From positions 434,001-498,000 of the forward strand of contig CANLWG010000001.1 in NCBI GenBank assembly GCA_947494715.1: a stretch of 64,000 bases of DNA, written 5' to 3'. Source of the DNA: an uncultured Flavobacteriaceae bacterium (GTDB taxonomy: Bacteria > Bacteroidota > Bacteroidia > Flavobacteriales > Flavobacteriaceae). This document shows, one piece after another, positions 17,354 to 28,200 of this stretch. Both the position numbers and the translations under genes were made by a program. The notes beneath the pieces are model-generated. The model did no database searches. It was not told the DNA's origin and saw nothing but the letters and a program-made list of their open reading frames with translations. Positions within the stretch are counted from its first letter, which is position 1; each line of letters opens with the position of its first letter.

Positions 17354-17825
17354 TATTAGGTCATTGATAATTGAGTTATTGATTACTGGTTGTTGGTTGT
17401 CGGTTGTTGGTTGTCGGTTGTCGGTTGCTGGTTATTGTTTATTGAGTTATTGTGTTACTAATTACTGATTACTGATTACTGACTACTGATTACTGGTTAC
17501 TGGTTACTGGTTTCAGGTTTCAGGTTTCTGGGTTACTGGTTATTAGGTTATTGATAATTGGGTTATTGAGTTATTGTGTTATTGAGTTACTGGGTTTCAG
17601 GTTATAGGATTGTTGGATTTTTAGGTTATTGTTCATTGAGTTATTGTGTTATTGAGTTACTGGGTTTCAGGTTATTGGATTGTTAGATTTTTAGGCTATT
17701 GTTCATTGCATCATTGGTTATTGTTCATTGTTCATTGTTCATTGAGTTATTGGGTTATTGGGTTATTGTTTATTGAATCATTGTTCATTGTTCATTGTTC
17801 ATTGTTCATTGTTCATTGCGTCATT
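17354..17825. repeat. Degenerate 7-bp tandem repeat array (about 470 bp)
   Basis: The stretch is built of heptamers such as GATTACT, GGTTACT, GGTTTCA, GTTGTCG-like units and, at the right end, near-perfect TTCATTG copies. Blocks of one variant are homogenised locally, while variants change along the array, with occasional 8-base units. All three frames of both strands are read by a 7-base period, so open frames here are artefacts. The left end enters the GH109-like coding frame and the right end enters the last codons of the CRTAC1-like gene (tail YETRNQ). It resembles the short tandem heptanucleotide repeats known from filamentous cyanobacteria. It is not a CRISPR: there are no spacers. Confidence 0.9.
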
Positions 17826-20100
17826 GGTTTCGCGTTTCATAGGTGATGCTGTTCTTATCTTGGTGAATGGTAACGAAGCTATTGTGCCTTAGTTCCTGAA
17901 ATGTGCTTACGGTATTGGTATCGTCCGGCCACCAGATCTTTACTTCTTTAATCTCTTGGATTTCGCCAAGCCCTATTTCCTGTTGTAGGCTAGATGCCCC
18001 AAAACTTCCTCCGGAAGACACCGTGGTATAGATGGATCGTTCCCCACCGTTTATGTTCTTGACCGTAATTTTGATCCGTGCCCCAATAGCGGAACGGTTG
18101 GCCGTTTTCCCTACCAGATGTAGCGTAATCCAGGCATTGGTATTGCCTCTGTTTTCAAAGAGTATGTTTTGGAAGGTATCCCCGGAAACCGCTCCGCCCA
18201 ATACTTCATAGATGTCCTGGTCGCCATCGTTGTCATAATCGAAAAAAGCGATGCCATGCCCTTTTTGGATATGGCCGAAGCCTCCTTGGAAGGTGACATC
18301 CTCAAAGCGTTTCCCCTCTATGTTCCTGTACATACGGTTGGGTACGATGGCATTCAGGTTCGGGGTGCCGGTTCCCAGATAAAAGTCCAAAAAGCCGTCA
18401 TTGTCCAAGTCGCCATAATTGCACCCCATGGTATATAGGGGGCGGTGAATTCCGTAGGCCTTGGAAACCTCGGTAAAGGAATTGTCGCCGTTGTTTTTGT
18501 AGAGTCGCGGGGTGGCCGCCACCATTTTTCTCCCCAACAGCACCCTGGCCTCATCTTCTGTGGCCCTGTCCATACGATCTACCGCATAGCCCGAAACGAA
18601 AATATCCTCGTAGCCGTCATTGTTAAAGTCCCAAAACCAGACCGGAAAACTATGGTACGGTTCCTGTACCCCGGAAATAGCGGCTATCTCAACAAACTGC
18701 CAATTGGATCTTGATGTCCCGCAGCGATTTAGGAACAGGCGGTTGTTACCGGACAGATCGGACAGGTATAGATCGGGCAGGCCATCATTGTTGATATCGC
18801 CCCAGGCGGCACCCTTTATGACACCGACCACCGAAATACCCACATGCTGTGCCACCTCCTCAAACGTACCGTCCCCTTTATTTACATAGAGTTCACAGGG
18901 GTGTGGGCTGTTCGGGGATTCGTTACCAATGAAAAGATCCAAAAAACCATCTTTATTAAAATCCGCCCATGCGGCCGTTTGGCTGGGAAAATAGGACAGA
19001 AGTCCGGCTTCCTGGGTCACATCGGTAAAGGTAGTGTCCCCATTATTACGTAGCAGGGAATTGGGAAACTTCCCGTAATCCCCCAACCAGGCACCCCGCA
19101 ATACCAGAACATCGGAAAAACCGTCATTGTTATAATCGGCCTGGAGCAGATTGAGCCCCCCGGTCAAGCCTTTTAAACCTGCAGCTTGGGAAATATCCTC
19201 AAACTTGCCTTTGCCCGTATTCCTAAAGAGCCGTAACGGATCGTTTAGGCCGTAGGAGGAAACCATAATATCCAAAAGGCCGTCGTTGTCAAAATCCTCA
19301 CTGACCACTCCACCGGCCAATCCGGTGGTATGTACCCCCAATTGCATGGCCACATCTCGGAATTCCGGAAGTTCCGTCGTTTTTGTTTTGGCAATATCCG
19401 GAATACGGACGTTTTTGGGGACACCCTCCGGATAATCCCCAAGGGTCATATAGGCCAAATTCAGCAACCACCGCGCCTGCAAGTCCTCCGGAAAGGCCTT
19501 CAGAAGTTTTGCATAGATTAAAATGGCCTTTTCGGCACTGGAAGTATCATGATGGAGCCCCTCCTTTTCTATAGGGATTATACAGGACTTTACGGTATGG
19601 TGTTCCACACAGTTCTCTTCCTCGCCCTTTTGAAGGTAGGCGAGGCCCAACAGCTCATAGAGTTCTTTGTTCAAGGAAGTGACTTTCGCTTCCTTGTGAT
19701 TCTTAAGCCTGTTTTCAATTTCGGTAATGGCCTTTTCCACAAAGCCCGCATTGATCAGTTCTTCCAGGTAATGGGTATATAACTTGAGGGATAGGCTATC
19801 ATTCTTCCCGGCCCTTACGTAATTTTTATAGTAATACACGGCCCGTGCCTCATTGAGCATGTAGTTGTTTACCGGGTCGGCGTTTTCTGCGAGGGATTTG
19901 AGTTCCTCCGCCATGGCCAAATTGCTTTGAGGCGCAAAATGTTCATTGCCAGCAGTCTTAAAATCCTTGGCAGATCTATGGCAGCCCGTAGATAGCAATA
20001 GAAGGATACTTAAAAATGTAAGAAGTATCACCTGTTGTTTTCCCTGTCCATTGACTCGATTACGGCCCAAGCCATTGGTTTGGATAAAATAGGTGGACAT
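17821..20100 (-). CDS. CRTAC1-like lipoprotein with FG-GAP/VCBS repeats and ASPIC/UnbV domain
   Basis: This 759-residue protein has a lipoprotein signal (LLLLSTGC, Cys near residue 40). Residues about 60-230 are helical and TPR-like (including YELLGLAYLQKGEEE). They are followed by FG-GAP/VCBS beta-propeller repeats with DFDNDGLLDI-type calcium-binding loops (about 260-640) and a C-terminal ASPIC/UnbV domain (about 650-745, with SAIGARIKITV and VKIWWPDD). Such proteins often accompany SusCD pairs; their biochemical role is unproven, though glycan binding is commonly proposed. Its ATG directly follows the stop of the upstream, larger paralogue. The last codons lie at the edge of the heptamer array, so the C-terminal residues may have been altered by it. 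Confidence 0.85.
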   Translation of the reverse strand: MSTYFIQTNGLGRNRVNGQGKQQVILLTFLSILLLLSTGCHRSAKDFKTAGNEHFAPQSNLAMAEELKSLAENADPVNNYMLNEARAVYYYKNYVRAGKNDSLSLKLYTHYLEELINAGFVEKAITEIENRLKNHKEAKVTSLNKELYELLGLAYLQKGEEENCVEHHTVKSCIIPIEKEGLHHDTSSAEKAILIYAKLLKAFPEDLQARWLLNLAYMTLGDYPEGVPKNVRIPDIAKTKTTELPEFRDVAMQLGVHTTGLAGGVVSEDFDNDGLLDIMVSSYGLNDPLRLFRNTGKGKFEDISQAAGLKGLTGGLNLLQADYNNDGFSDVLVLRGAWLGDYGKFPNSLLRNNGDTTFTDVTQEAGLLSYFPSQTAAWADFNKDGFLDLFIGNESPNSPHPCELYVNKGDGTFEEVAQHVGISVVGVIKGAAWGDINNDGLPDLYLSDLSGNNRLFLNRCGTSRSNWQFVEIAAISGVQEPYHSFPVWFWDFNNDGYEDIFVSGYAVDRMDRATEDEARVLLGRKMVAATPRLYKNNGDNSFTEVSKAYGIHRPLYTMGCNYGDLDNDGFLDFYLGTGTPNLNAIVPNRMYRNIEGKRFEDVTFQGGFGHIQKGHGIAFFDYDNDGDQDIYEVLGGAVSGDTFQNILFENRGNTNAWITLHLVGKTANRSAIGARIKITVKNINGGERSIYTTVSSGGSFGASSLQQEIGLGEIQEIKEVKIWWPDDTNTVSTFQELRHNSFVTIHQDKNSITYETRNQ

Positions 20101-23100
20101 TTAAGGATGTTGTTTTAACATGATCAATTGCAATGCATCCCCATTTTTGGCAAAAACATAACCCATTTCCTTTCCCGAAATACCGATGGGTTCACTGTCC
20201 TTGACATCCCCGGGAATATATAATCCACTTTTGCTCGGAGGAATCGGTTTAAATTGGCCCTTGCCATTACCGGTCAACAAAAGCCCGTAACCGGCATCGC
20301 TTCGGGGCGTTTCCACTTCTGCCCCATATAGGTTGCCGGCGAGTAGCACATCCAAATGACCGTCTTGATCAAAATCTTGGATCTCAATGGTATTGGTGGC
20401 CGATAGTTGCGCCAGATGGGGTAGGGGGTGCGAAGTAAATGTGCCATCGCCCCTATTTTCCAAATAACTGGTGGCAAAATCGGTGGCCGCATAGTGCAAT
20501 GCACCTTCCATGTTCTCCGGACCATAGACCTCCTCCAGGGAAGCCTTGGCGAATAGATCGTAGGTAGGGAATTTTTGCTTGATCATGGGTACTTGATCTG
20601 AGCTGCATTCCCTTCCGCGCAAAGGGAAGAGGTTTCCTTCCTCATAGTATCCCAAAACAATGTCTAGCGAACCGTTGCCATCAAAGTCTTTGGTATAGAT
20701 TTCAAAGGGCGCTTCGGGACTGCTCTTATATTTGTAATTCAACCCAAGATTTCCGGCAATAAGATCTATATCCCCGTCCTTGTCAAAATCGGCTCCATTA
20801 ATACTGTTCCACCACCCGGTATGGTTTTCCAATCCTGTGTCCGTTGCCTTGATAAATCCATTGTCCGTATTGTAAAAAACGGTAATGGGCATCCATTCGC
20901 CCACAACGACCATATCCGTACGGTTATCCCCATTAAGCTCTATCCAGGCCATGTCCGTAACCATGCCCAAACCCAAAAGTTCCGGAGCCCGTTCCTTGGT
21001 GATATCGGTGAATGCGATATTTTTGGGAAAGGAATCATTCCGCAATACATAGGAGTCCGCCGGGAAAGGGTATTTTCCCGGGATTTGTCGTCCACCAATG
21101 AATAGGTCCTGATCCCCGTCCCCATCATAATCAAAAGCTTTGACCACCGATCCGCTGGTCCTAATTTTTGGGATATCCAAATAGCGGCTAAATTGGCCTT
21201 TCCCATTGTTCAGGTAGAGGCGGTCTTGTAAACCTTTTGAATTTTGATTGTTTTCGTTTCCTCCGCTGACTACATAAAGATCTAGATCGTCATCGTTTTC
21301 CACATCCAGAAACAAGGCCGCGGTATCCTCATAATCTTGTTCTTTGCTCCACAAGCTTGAATTTTGATTATCTTCCTGAAAGGTTCCATCCATTTTTTGC
21401 ACATAGAGCGTTCCGGGATATCCCAAGGCACCGCCTACATAAAAATCGTCCAATAGGTCACCATTTACATCCCCTACGGCCAATGCCGGGCCGAATTGCG
21501 ACATTTTATGGGGCAACAGGCCTTCACGTTCAAAATCGTCAAATACATTTTCCCGATGCAAAAAATCAATACCGCTTTTTGTGGTAATATCGGTGAAGTA
21601 CTGTTGGACTTTAAGAGGTTTTGGGGGAACTACCTCTGCATTTTTATAGTGTAACGTATATACCTGGTTTACATCCAGGGATTTTAGGGTTTCTTCTTTA
21701 CCATCGGGCCATTGCACCACCACTTTATCCATCTTTTCCGCAGTACCGACCCCAAAGTGCAAGTGTCCGCCAACGGAGGACTGGAACCCCCGGGTCGGAT
21801 ACTTTTCCAAGAGTTGCCTTTGCCCGTTACCATGTTCAATTTGGATTCGGGTACCTATCCCATGCGGATTTTTTTCACTGCCCCTTAGCTGAAATTGTAT
21901 ATAATTGTTCCCGACTTTTAGCTCATTGGTGTTATTGCGATAGATAAAACTGTAATCGTCCACATTGTTGGTCACCATGTCCAGATCGCCGTCGTTGTCC
22001 AGATCGGCGTAGGCGGCACCAGTGGTACTGGTCAATGCGTTGAGGTTCCAGTTTGTATTTTGTTTGGCAAAGGAGAGATCTCCGTTGTTCCTAAAAAAGA
22101 GATTGTCCCTATTCCTTTTTGGAATCTTGCCCATAAGATCACGAATGTAATCTTCCAGAAGTTTTTTGGGTCGTTTGGTGGTCTTTTGGTCCTGTACGTA
22201 TTGGGCCAGCCGCTTTTTCTTGTAGCCTACATAATCATTGTTTCTAAAATCCCTTTTAATGCCATTGGATATGAATAGGTCCTTTAATCCGTCATTGTCC
22301 ATGTCAAAGAACAGGGGTGCCCAACTCCAATCCGTATTGGATACCCCGGCCAGTTGGGCCACATCCGAAAATACGGGTACGTTATCCTTATTCGGGATAC
22401 CATTGTTGAGTTGCAGGGTATTGAACATGTATTGGTGGTGCAGCCCATAATCCACAAGCTGGTAAAAACGCTCGGGCGCCATACCGCTCATACTGGTCTT
22501 GCTATCATAGTTATGTTCCGAGACCATATCTACCGAAATGAAATCCAATAAGCCGTCATTGTTGAAATCGGCCATATCATTGCCCATGGAGAAATTGGAG
22601 ATATGATTGGTGGCCTGCCGGATTACCTCCTTAAAAGTGCCGCTACCCTGATTGATATAGAGATGGTCTTTTTCGGCATAGTCCTGACCCACGAGAACAT
22701 CGGGCCAACCATCATTGTTGACATCGCCTATGGCGACGCCCAGACCAAAACTAATGGCGTTATCAATGATTCCGGCAGAATCACTGACGTCTACATAAAC
22801 ACCCTCATCATTTCTGAACAGGCGATTACTTTGATAGGGCGATCTTTTCTGAAGGAGATCAGGTATTTTTTTTACGTCCGAAGTATAGGAAGGATCTGTA
22901 CCATGGTTTAATAAAAACAAATCCAAATCCCCATCCCTGTCATAATCGAAAAAGGCCGCTTGTGTGGATTGATGCGGCAGATCCAAGTTGTACTTTTTGG
23001 CTTCTTCCTTAAATATGGGAATCCCGTTCGGGTCTGTTCCCTGGTTTATGTAAAGTTCATTTTTCCTTTTGTCCGGATCATCGAACAATCCCGATTTGCA

Positions 23101-23553
23101 CACATAAATATCCAAATCCCCATCATGGTCAATGTCCACCATAGTGGTTCCGGTAGAAAACCCGAAGGCGCCTTCGATATTGGAAATTCCGGTAGTATTC
23201 CTAAACTTTAAATTGCCCCTATTTAGATATAGCTCGTTTTTTCCAAAGCTGGAAACTAAAAAAATGTCCTCCAGCCCATCATTGTTGAGGTCACCAATTG
23301 ACACACCGCTTCCATTGTATATATATTCATAGGTAAGCCCATTCATATACATACTTTCCTTTATAGTGTTCGCAAACGTGATTCCGGTATACTTTGGGGT
23401 TAGAATTGTAAACAGGGCCAGGGAGTCCACGTTTTTAACGGGGAATCGTTCCAAGGACGCTGTTTTTTTGGTACAACCCATTACGATGCAAAGACATGAA
23501 AGCACAAGCAGTGCATTTCCCTTTTTTGGTATGAAAATTCGTAATCGGTACAT
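20101..23553 (-). CDS. Large CRTAC1-like lipoprotein with two FG-GAP/VCBS halves and central ASPIC/UnbV domain
   Basis: The 1150-residue protein begins with a lipoprotein signal (LCIVMGC, Cys near residue 27). Its first half (about 80-540) has repeated propeller loops of the form DxDxDGDLDI/NNDGLxD. An ASPIC/UnbV domain follows at about 550-650 (GIGTRIQIEHG, VVQWPDGKEE), and a second propeller half at about 665-1110. This double layout is frequent downstream of SusD genes in Flavobacteriia. It is expected at the cell surface as a lipoprotein; the ligand is unknown. It is coupled to the smaller paralogue downstream (stop and start adjacent) and separated from susD by a hairpin that may reduce read-through. 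Confidence 0.87.
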   Translation of the reverse strand: MYRLRIFIPKKGNALLVLSCLCIVMGCTKKTASLERFPVKNVDSLALFTILTPKYTGITFANTIKESMYMNGLTYEYIYNGSGVSIGDLNNDGLEDIFLVSSFGKNELYLNRGNLKFRNTTGISNIEGAFGFSTGTTMVDIDHDGDLDIYVCKSGLFDDPDKRKNELYINQGTDPNGIPIFKEEAKKYNLDLPHQSTQAAFFDYDRDGDLDLFLLNHGTDPSYTSDVKKIPDLLQKRSPYQSNRLFRNDEGVYVDVSDSAGIIDNAISFGLGVAIGDVNNDGWPDVLVGQDYAEKDHLYINQGSGTFKEVIRQATNHISNFSMGNDMADFNNDGLLDFISVDMVSEHNYDSKTSMSGMAPERFYQLVDYGLHHQYMFNTLQLNNGIPNKDNVPVFSDVAQLAGVSNTDWSWAPLFFDMDNDGLKDLFISNGIKRDFRNNDYVGYKKKRLAQYVQDQKTTKRPKKLLEDYIRDLMGKIPKRNRDNLFFRNNGDLSFAKQNTNWNLNALTSTTGAAYADLDNDGDLDMVTNNVDDYSFIYRNNTNELKVGNNYIQFQLRGSEKNPHGIGTRIQIEHGNGQRQLLEKYPTRGFQSSVGGHLHFGVGTAEKMDKVVVQWPDGKEETLKSLDVNQVYTLHYKNAEVVPPKPLKVQQYFTDITTKSGIDFLHRENVFDDFEREGLLPHKMSQFGPALAVGDVNGDLLDDFYVGGALGYPGTLYVQKMDGTFQEDNQNSSLWSKEQDYEDTAALFLDVENDDDLDLYVVSGGNENNQNSKGLQDRLYLNNGKGQFSRYLDIPKIRTSGSVVKAFDYDGDGDQDLFIGGRQIPGKYPFPADSYVLRNDSFPKNIAFTDITKERAPELLGLGMVTDMAWIELNGDNRTDMVVVGEWMPITVFYNTDNGFIKATDTGLENHTGWWNSINGADFDKDGDIDLIAGNLGLNYKYKSSPEAPFEIYTKDFDGNGSLDIVLGYYEEGNLFPLRGRECSSDQVPMIKQKFPTYDLFAKASLEEVYGPENMEGALHYAATDFATSYLENRGDGTFTSHPLPHLAQLSATNTIEIQDFDQDGHLDVLLAGNLYGAEVETPRSDAGYGLLLTGNGKGQFKPIPPSKSGLYIPGDVKDSEPIGISGKEMGYVFAKNGDALQLIMLKQHP

Positions 23554-23561
23554 TCTGATTT

Positions 23562-23596
23562 AAAAAAAGGGGTTTGAGCGACTAACCCCAAACCCC
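23562..23596 (-). terminator. Hairpin with T-run between susD-like and CRTAC1-like genes
   Basis: On the minus strand GGGGTTTG (23596-23589) pairs with CAAACCCC (23576-23569), with a 12-base loop, and is followed at once by seven T residues (23568-23562). This is a standard intrinsic terminator shape. Because the CRTAC1-like gene starts just downstream, at 23553, it probably acts as a partial terminator that lowers expression of the downstream genes relative to susCD, or marks a separate transcript. Confidence 0.6.
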
Positions 23597-23647
23597 ATTT
23601 TAAACTAACATTAACAAAAAAATTAACTTAAATACACGCTTTGTTTT

Positions 23648-25258
23648 TTACCAATTGGGGTTTTGGGTTATTACCCCTTCTGACAGGTCTATTTCTTCCT
23701 GGGGAATAGGCCATAGATAATCCTTTGCCGGATCAAATAATCGCCCCGTATTGGCCAATACATTTGTACCACTGGCAGGATTCACTGCTCCAAGTATATC
23801 TTGGGGTACCACTTGTTCCGCTATCCTAAGTCTGCGAATGGTGTAGAAGCGATCGCCCTCAAAGGCCAATTCTACCCGCCTCTCGTGTAAAATGCGTTCC
23901 CGCATTTCGTCCTGACTTAGACCCAAAGGCAAATCTGGCATACCCACTCTTGATCGGATAGAATTTAACGTGTTATAGACCTCCATTGTAGGACCTGATG
24001 TTTCATTAACGGCTTCTGCATAGTTGAGCAACACTTCGGCATACCGTATCAAAATGTAATTGGTACCATCTTGAGCGGTCGGAAGCGTATTGTCATAGAA
24101 TTTTTTGATCCAATATCCAGTGGTTGTGGAGTTTCCCCCTCCTAGGCGATCCGAACCATCCGTATTCCATGGATCCAGGGTCACACCGTCAATAGTTTCC
24201 CCGGGGAAAATGATGGATTGCCCAAGTCGCGGGTCCCTATTGTCAAAAGGATTGTCCGGGTCATAGCCACTCCCACTCTCATTGATGTCCAATCCATCCG
24301 AAGTTTCAAATTCATCCACGAGGGATTGGCTGGGCGAGGATCCCGTCCATCCCCCTAAACTGGGCGGCAAGGAATACAACTGTTGGGCATTTAGATAATC
24401 CCAGCCAGCGGTAAGGTATTGAATATCAAATATGACCTCCTCGTTGTTTTCATTGGCCAATTTAAAAATGTCGCCAAAGTTGGTTTCCAGATTGTAGGGT
24501 CCTGCCATAACGTCCTGTGCGGCGTTGATGGCTTCCGTAAAGTTGTTTTCGAACATCAATACCCGGCAACGTAGGGCATCTGCCGCACCTTTGGTGGCAC
24601 GCCCCACATCCAACCCGGAATAAGAAGCTGGTAAAACATTCGCCGTGGCTTCCAGCTCCCCAAGAACAAAGTTTACTACTTCCGCCTTAGTCGTTCTGGT
24701 CGTATTTTTGGCATCTTCTACAGGTACTACTTCCGTTATCAACGGGACATCTCCATATAAAAACGCGAGTTCCTGATAGGCAAAGGCCCTAAGGAAACGT
24801 ACTTCCGCCTTTAGACGTTCGCGCAGTCCGGCATCCATTTCCGTATTGTCCACATTGGCCAGAAAAACATTGCTTCTTCGGATCATGTTATAAAAGAATC
24901 CCCACACCTGGTTGATCATTCCAAAACTTGGGGAATGTGTTCCCTGCCCAATAGGTTCATACTGTCCGGCGGTAAAGCTTGTACCCCAGGCGTCATCGCT
25001 CCAAATGTTCCTTCCGATCATGTGATAGCGTTCGTACGGGTCATTGGAGGATAAAAGCTCATAGACGCTGAAGGCCCCTGCAATGGCATCGGCCTCCGTT
25101 TTATAAAAGGTGTCGGGATTAATAGTATCATCCGGGGAAACATTCAGAAAATCCTTGCTACAGGAAAAAATTACCATTAATGCTATGGTGACCCCACTTA
25201 AAAGGATGGCTTTTTTAAAGCTTGTCGTATTTAAAATTTTCATATCGCAGTTTTTCAT
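23648..25258 (-). CDS. RagB/SusD family nutrient-binding outer-membrane lipoprotein
   Basis: This 536-residue protein starts with a lipoprotein signal (LMVIFSCSKDFL, Cys near residue 33) followed by NVSPDDTINPDTFYKTEADA, a typical SusD start. The helical N-half (FLRAFAYQELAFLYGDVPLI) carries the TPR-like scaffold of the family. The C-half contains RYAEVLLNYAEAVNE and the conserved ERRVELAFEGDRFYTIRR region. SusD-like proteins cap the SusC transporter and bind glycan on the cell surface. Start choice: the codon at 25258 gives MKNCDMKIL; an ATG five codons later gives a cleaner signal peptide and is equally possible. It follows susC after three bases. Confidence 0.93.
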   Translation of the reverse strand: MKNCDMKILNTTSFKKAILLSGVTIALMVIFSCSKDFLNVSPDDTINPDTFYKTEADAIAGAFSVYELLSSNDPYERYHMIGRNIWSDDAWGTSFTAGQYEPIGQGTHSPSFGMINQVWGFFYNMIRRSNVFLANVDNTEMDAGLRERLKAEVRFLRAFAYQELAFLYGDVPLITEVVPVEDAKNTTRTTKAEVVNFVLGELEATANVLPASYSGLDVGRATKGAADALRCRVLMFENNFTEAINAAQDVMAGPYNLETNFGDIFKLANENNEEVIFDIQYLTAGWDYLNAQQLYSLPPSLGGWTGSSPSQSLVDEFETSDGLDINESGSGYDPDNPFDNRDPRLGQSIIFPGETIDGVTLDPWNTDGSDRLGGGNSTTTGYWIKKFYDNTLPTAQDGTNYILIRYAEVLLNYAEAVNETSGPTMEVYNTLNSIRSRVGMPDLPLGLSQDEMRERILHERRVELAFEGDRFYTIRRLRIAEQVVPQDILGAVNPASGTNVLANTGRLFDPAKDYLWPIPQEEIDLSEGVITQNPNW

Positions 25259-25261
25259 TGA

Positions 25262-28200
25262 TTAAAAAGTTACATTAAGTCCTATGGCGTATGTTTTTAC
25301 CTGAGGGTAGATTTCACCATTGTTGCCTGGATTTAATGCATCCGGATCAGGATTGCCTAAGGTCTCCGGGTCGAAACCATCCGGAAACTCCGAATTTGTA
25401 ATCGTTAAGAGATTATCCGCTGTAATATAGACCCTGCATTTTTGTAATCCGAACTTGTTGATAAAAGACTCCGGTAAGGAATACCCCAGTTGTATGTTCT
25501 TTAGCCGTAGATATGATGCATTATAGGTAAAAAACGAACTGGTGACCTGGTTTCTCCCTGCATTGGCGGAATGTAGGGTAGGGTAGGAAGCATTTGTGTT
25601 TTCCGGGGTCCATCTATCCAAATGATTGGCAAGGGTTTTACCACCATTGCTAAAGGGATGTGCCGCCCTATCGATCAAGGAGTTCTGAACACGCCCTACC
25701 CCCTGAAAAAACAGCGATAGGTCCAACCCTTTGTAGTCGGCTCCGAAATTAAAGCCATAAAACAATTTTGGGGTAAAGGTGCCCAGGGAAGTTCTATCAT
25801 CGGGATCGATTATGCCGTCCGGTTGTCCGGTCAAGTTCCCATTTTCGTCACGGCCGTTGGTATCCGCATACCTAATATCACCGGGAACCGGGGTTCCTCC
25901 CAAAGCGGTCTGATCAGGAGCACTCGCTATCTCCGCCTCGTTTTGAAAAAGTCCCAATGCCTCATACCCGAAGATATTGTTGATAGGATCGCCCACACTA
26001 CGCCCCGGAACTTCGCCAGTTTCCGGAAGGGCATCAATTGTAGGGGCCTTTAGAAAATTGGTCATATTGTACCCAATGGAATAGTTGAAATCATCTCCTA
26101 TACTTCCGCTATAGTTAAAGCTCATTTCAATACCACGGGCAATGGAACTGGCCACGTTGGAGGGTGGTGCGGATGCCCCAAAGGAGCCGGGCAAGGGAAC
26201 TACGGCCAAAATGTCGTCCCGGTCTTCCGAGAAATAATCAAAGCTAAATCGAAAACTGCTATTGAAAAGCGCTGCATCCAGGCCCACATTGGTCTTTGTA
26301 ATGGTTTCCCATCTCAAATCCGGATTGGCGATAAGGCCTTCCCTAAAGCTGGTCTGCAACTGGCCGCCGGCCTGATAACCGTCACCAGAGGTAAAAGTGG
26401 GGGCATAGGCAAAATTGGAGATGACCTTTTCACCATTGACATTGGTAATTATAACCTCCTGATTGCCCAACTGTCCCCAGGATCCCCTTAACTTTAATTG
26501 ATTTACTTCCTCAATCTTAAAGAAATTCTCATTAGCCAGATTCCAGCCTAAGGAAAAGGAGGGGAAAACCTCTTTTCTATTGGCCTCGGCGAATCGGGAA
26601 GTGGCATCTTGGCGCAAGGTAAACTCGAAGAGGTATCTATCATCAAAACTATAGTTAAGCCGTCCAAAATAGGATTCTAGACGATACAATTCCACATCGC
26701 TATCATTAGTGGCCGTATCGGGATCGCCCAATGCCAGTTCATCGCTTACATTACTGGAAGGCAGGCCGTTTCTTGCCGAACGGGTCTCCTTAAAATCGTC
26801 TCGGATGGAATTGTGTCCCAACAGGGCCTTGATATAATGCTTGCCAAAAATCCTTTCATAGGTCAATAAGGCTTGTAGGTTAATGTTGGTTCTTCGGGCG
26901 TCCCGTACCTCTATACGACTGGGCAGGCCAATGGCTTCGGAGCCATCAGTGTTGTACAATTGTAGGAATTTATCAAAGTCGTTAAAATTCCTGTAATCCT
27001 GATTTACGGCGGCTATGCCCTTAATATTGAGGCCCTCAAGAATTTTGAATTCGGCCGAGACGCTTCCCAACAATTTGTCTTCCAATGTACGCTGAAGCCC
27101 CCCTTCATTGGCTTCCGCGACAGAATTATGCTCATTGATAAAGGCTACATAATTACCATCATCATTTCGTACGGGAACAGTAGGATGCTCCCTAAAATTC
27201 TTGCTGTAGATACTGCCGACACCTCCCCGGGGTTCTTCGATATCCCTTCGGGTCAACGCCACATTATAGGCCAAAGTCAACCGATCGTTTACTTTTTGAT
27301 CCAGATTCAATCGGAAGGAGTATCGCCTATAGTTGGTATTGGGAATGAGGCCCTCCGTATCCAAATAGCCCAAGGAAGCATTGTAGTTGAAGGTATCCGA
27401 ACCTCCTGATAGGGACAAGTGATGCCTTTGGGTAAAGCCGTCCGGGGTCAACAATGCCCCCAGCCAGTCCGTATTGGGTGCCGATCCATTTTGAAAGGCT
27501 TGTAATTGTTCATCGGTAAACTCCGGTGCATTGCCATCATTGACCAATGCTTCGTTCCGTAATGTAGCATAGTCAAAGGAGTTGGTAAACGTTGCGGTTT
27601 CCGTAAATTCCTGAAATCCAAGGGAGGTATTGTAATTGACCATAAGGGCTCCAGAACGTCCTCTTTTTGTGGTGACAATGATAACCCCGTTACCGCCCCT
27701 TACCCCGTAAATAGCGGCTGACGAAGCATCTTTAAGCACCGAAATGCTGGCAATGTCAATGGGGTCGATGTTGTTCAATGTAGACTCTACCCCGTCCACT
27801 ATGATCAGAGGTGAATTGCTACCTCCAAAAGTGGTATTTCCACGGATGGATATATTGGACTCATCAAGACCGGGCTGTCCGCCACCTGAAAAAGCCGTAA
27901 CCCCACTGGCCTGGCCTGCCAAGAGATTGGATACATTGTTAACGGGTCTATTTTCCAGGGCATCGTCATCTATGACTTCCACGGCCCCGGTAAGGTTTAT
28001 TTTCTTTTGGGTACCAAAACCAACTACCACGACCTCCTCCAAGGATCCAGCATCTTCCTGTAAGGTTATGGCAATGGTCGTTTGGCCCGCAACTTGAACT
28101 TCTTGCGTTGTAAAACCAAGATAGGATACCACTAAAACGGCATCTTGATCCGTCACCGAAAGGGAAAAGTTGCCGTCAAAATCGGACTGTGTACCATTTG

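Noticed and set aside
17354-17825. CRISPR array or coding repeats in the heptamer region
   Set aside because: Units are 7 bases with no spacers, and the period is not a multiple of three, so neither a CRISPR nor a repeat protein is possible.
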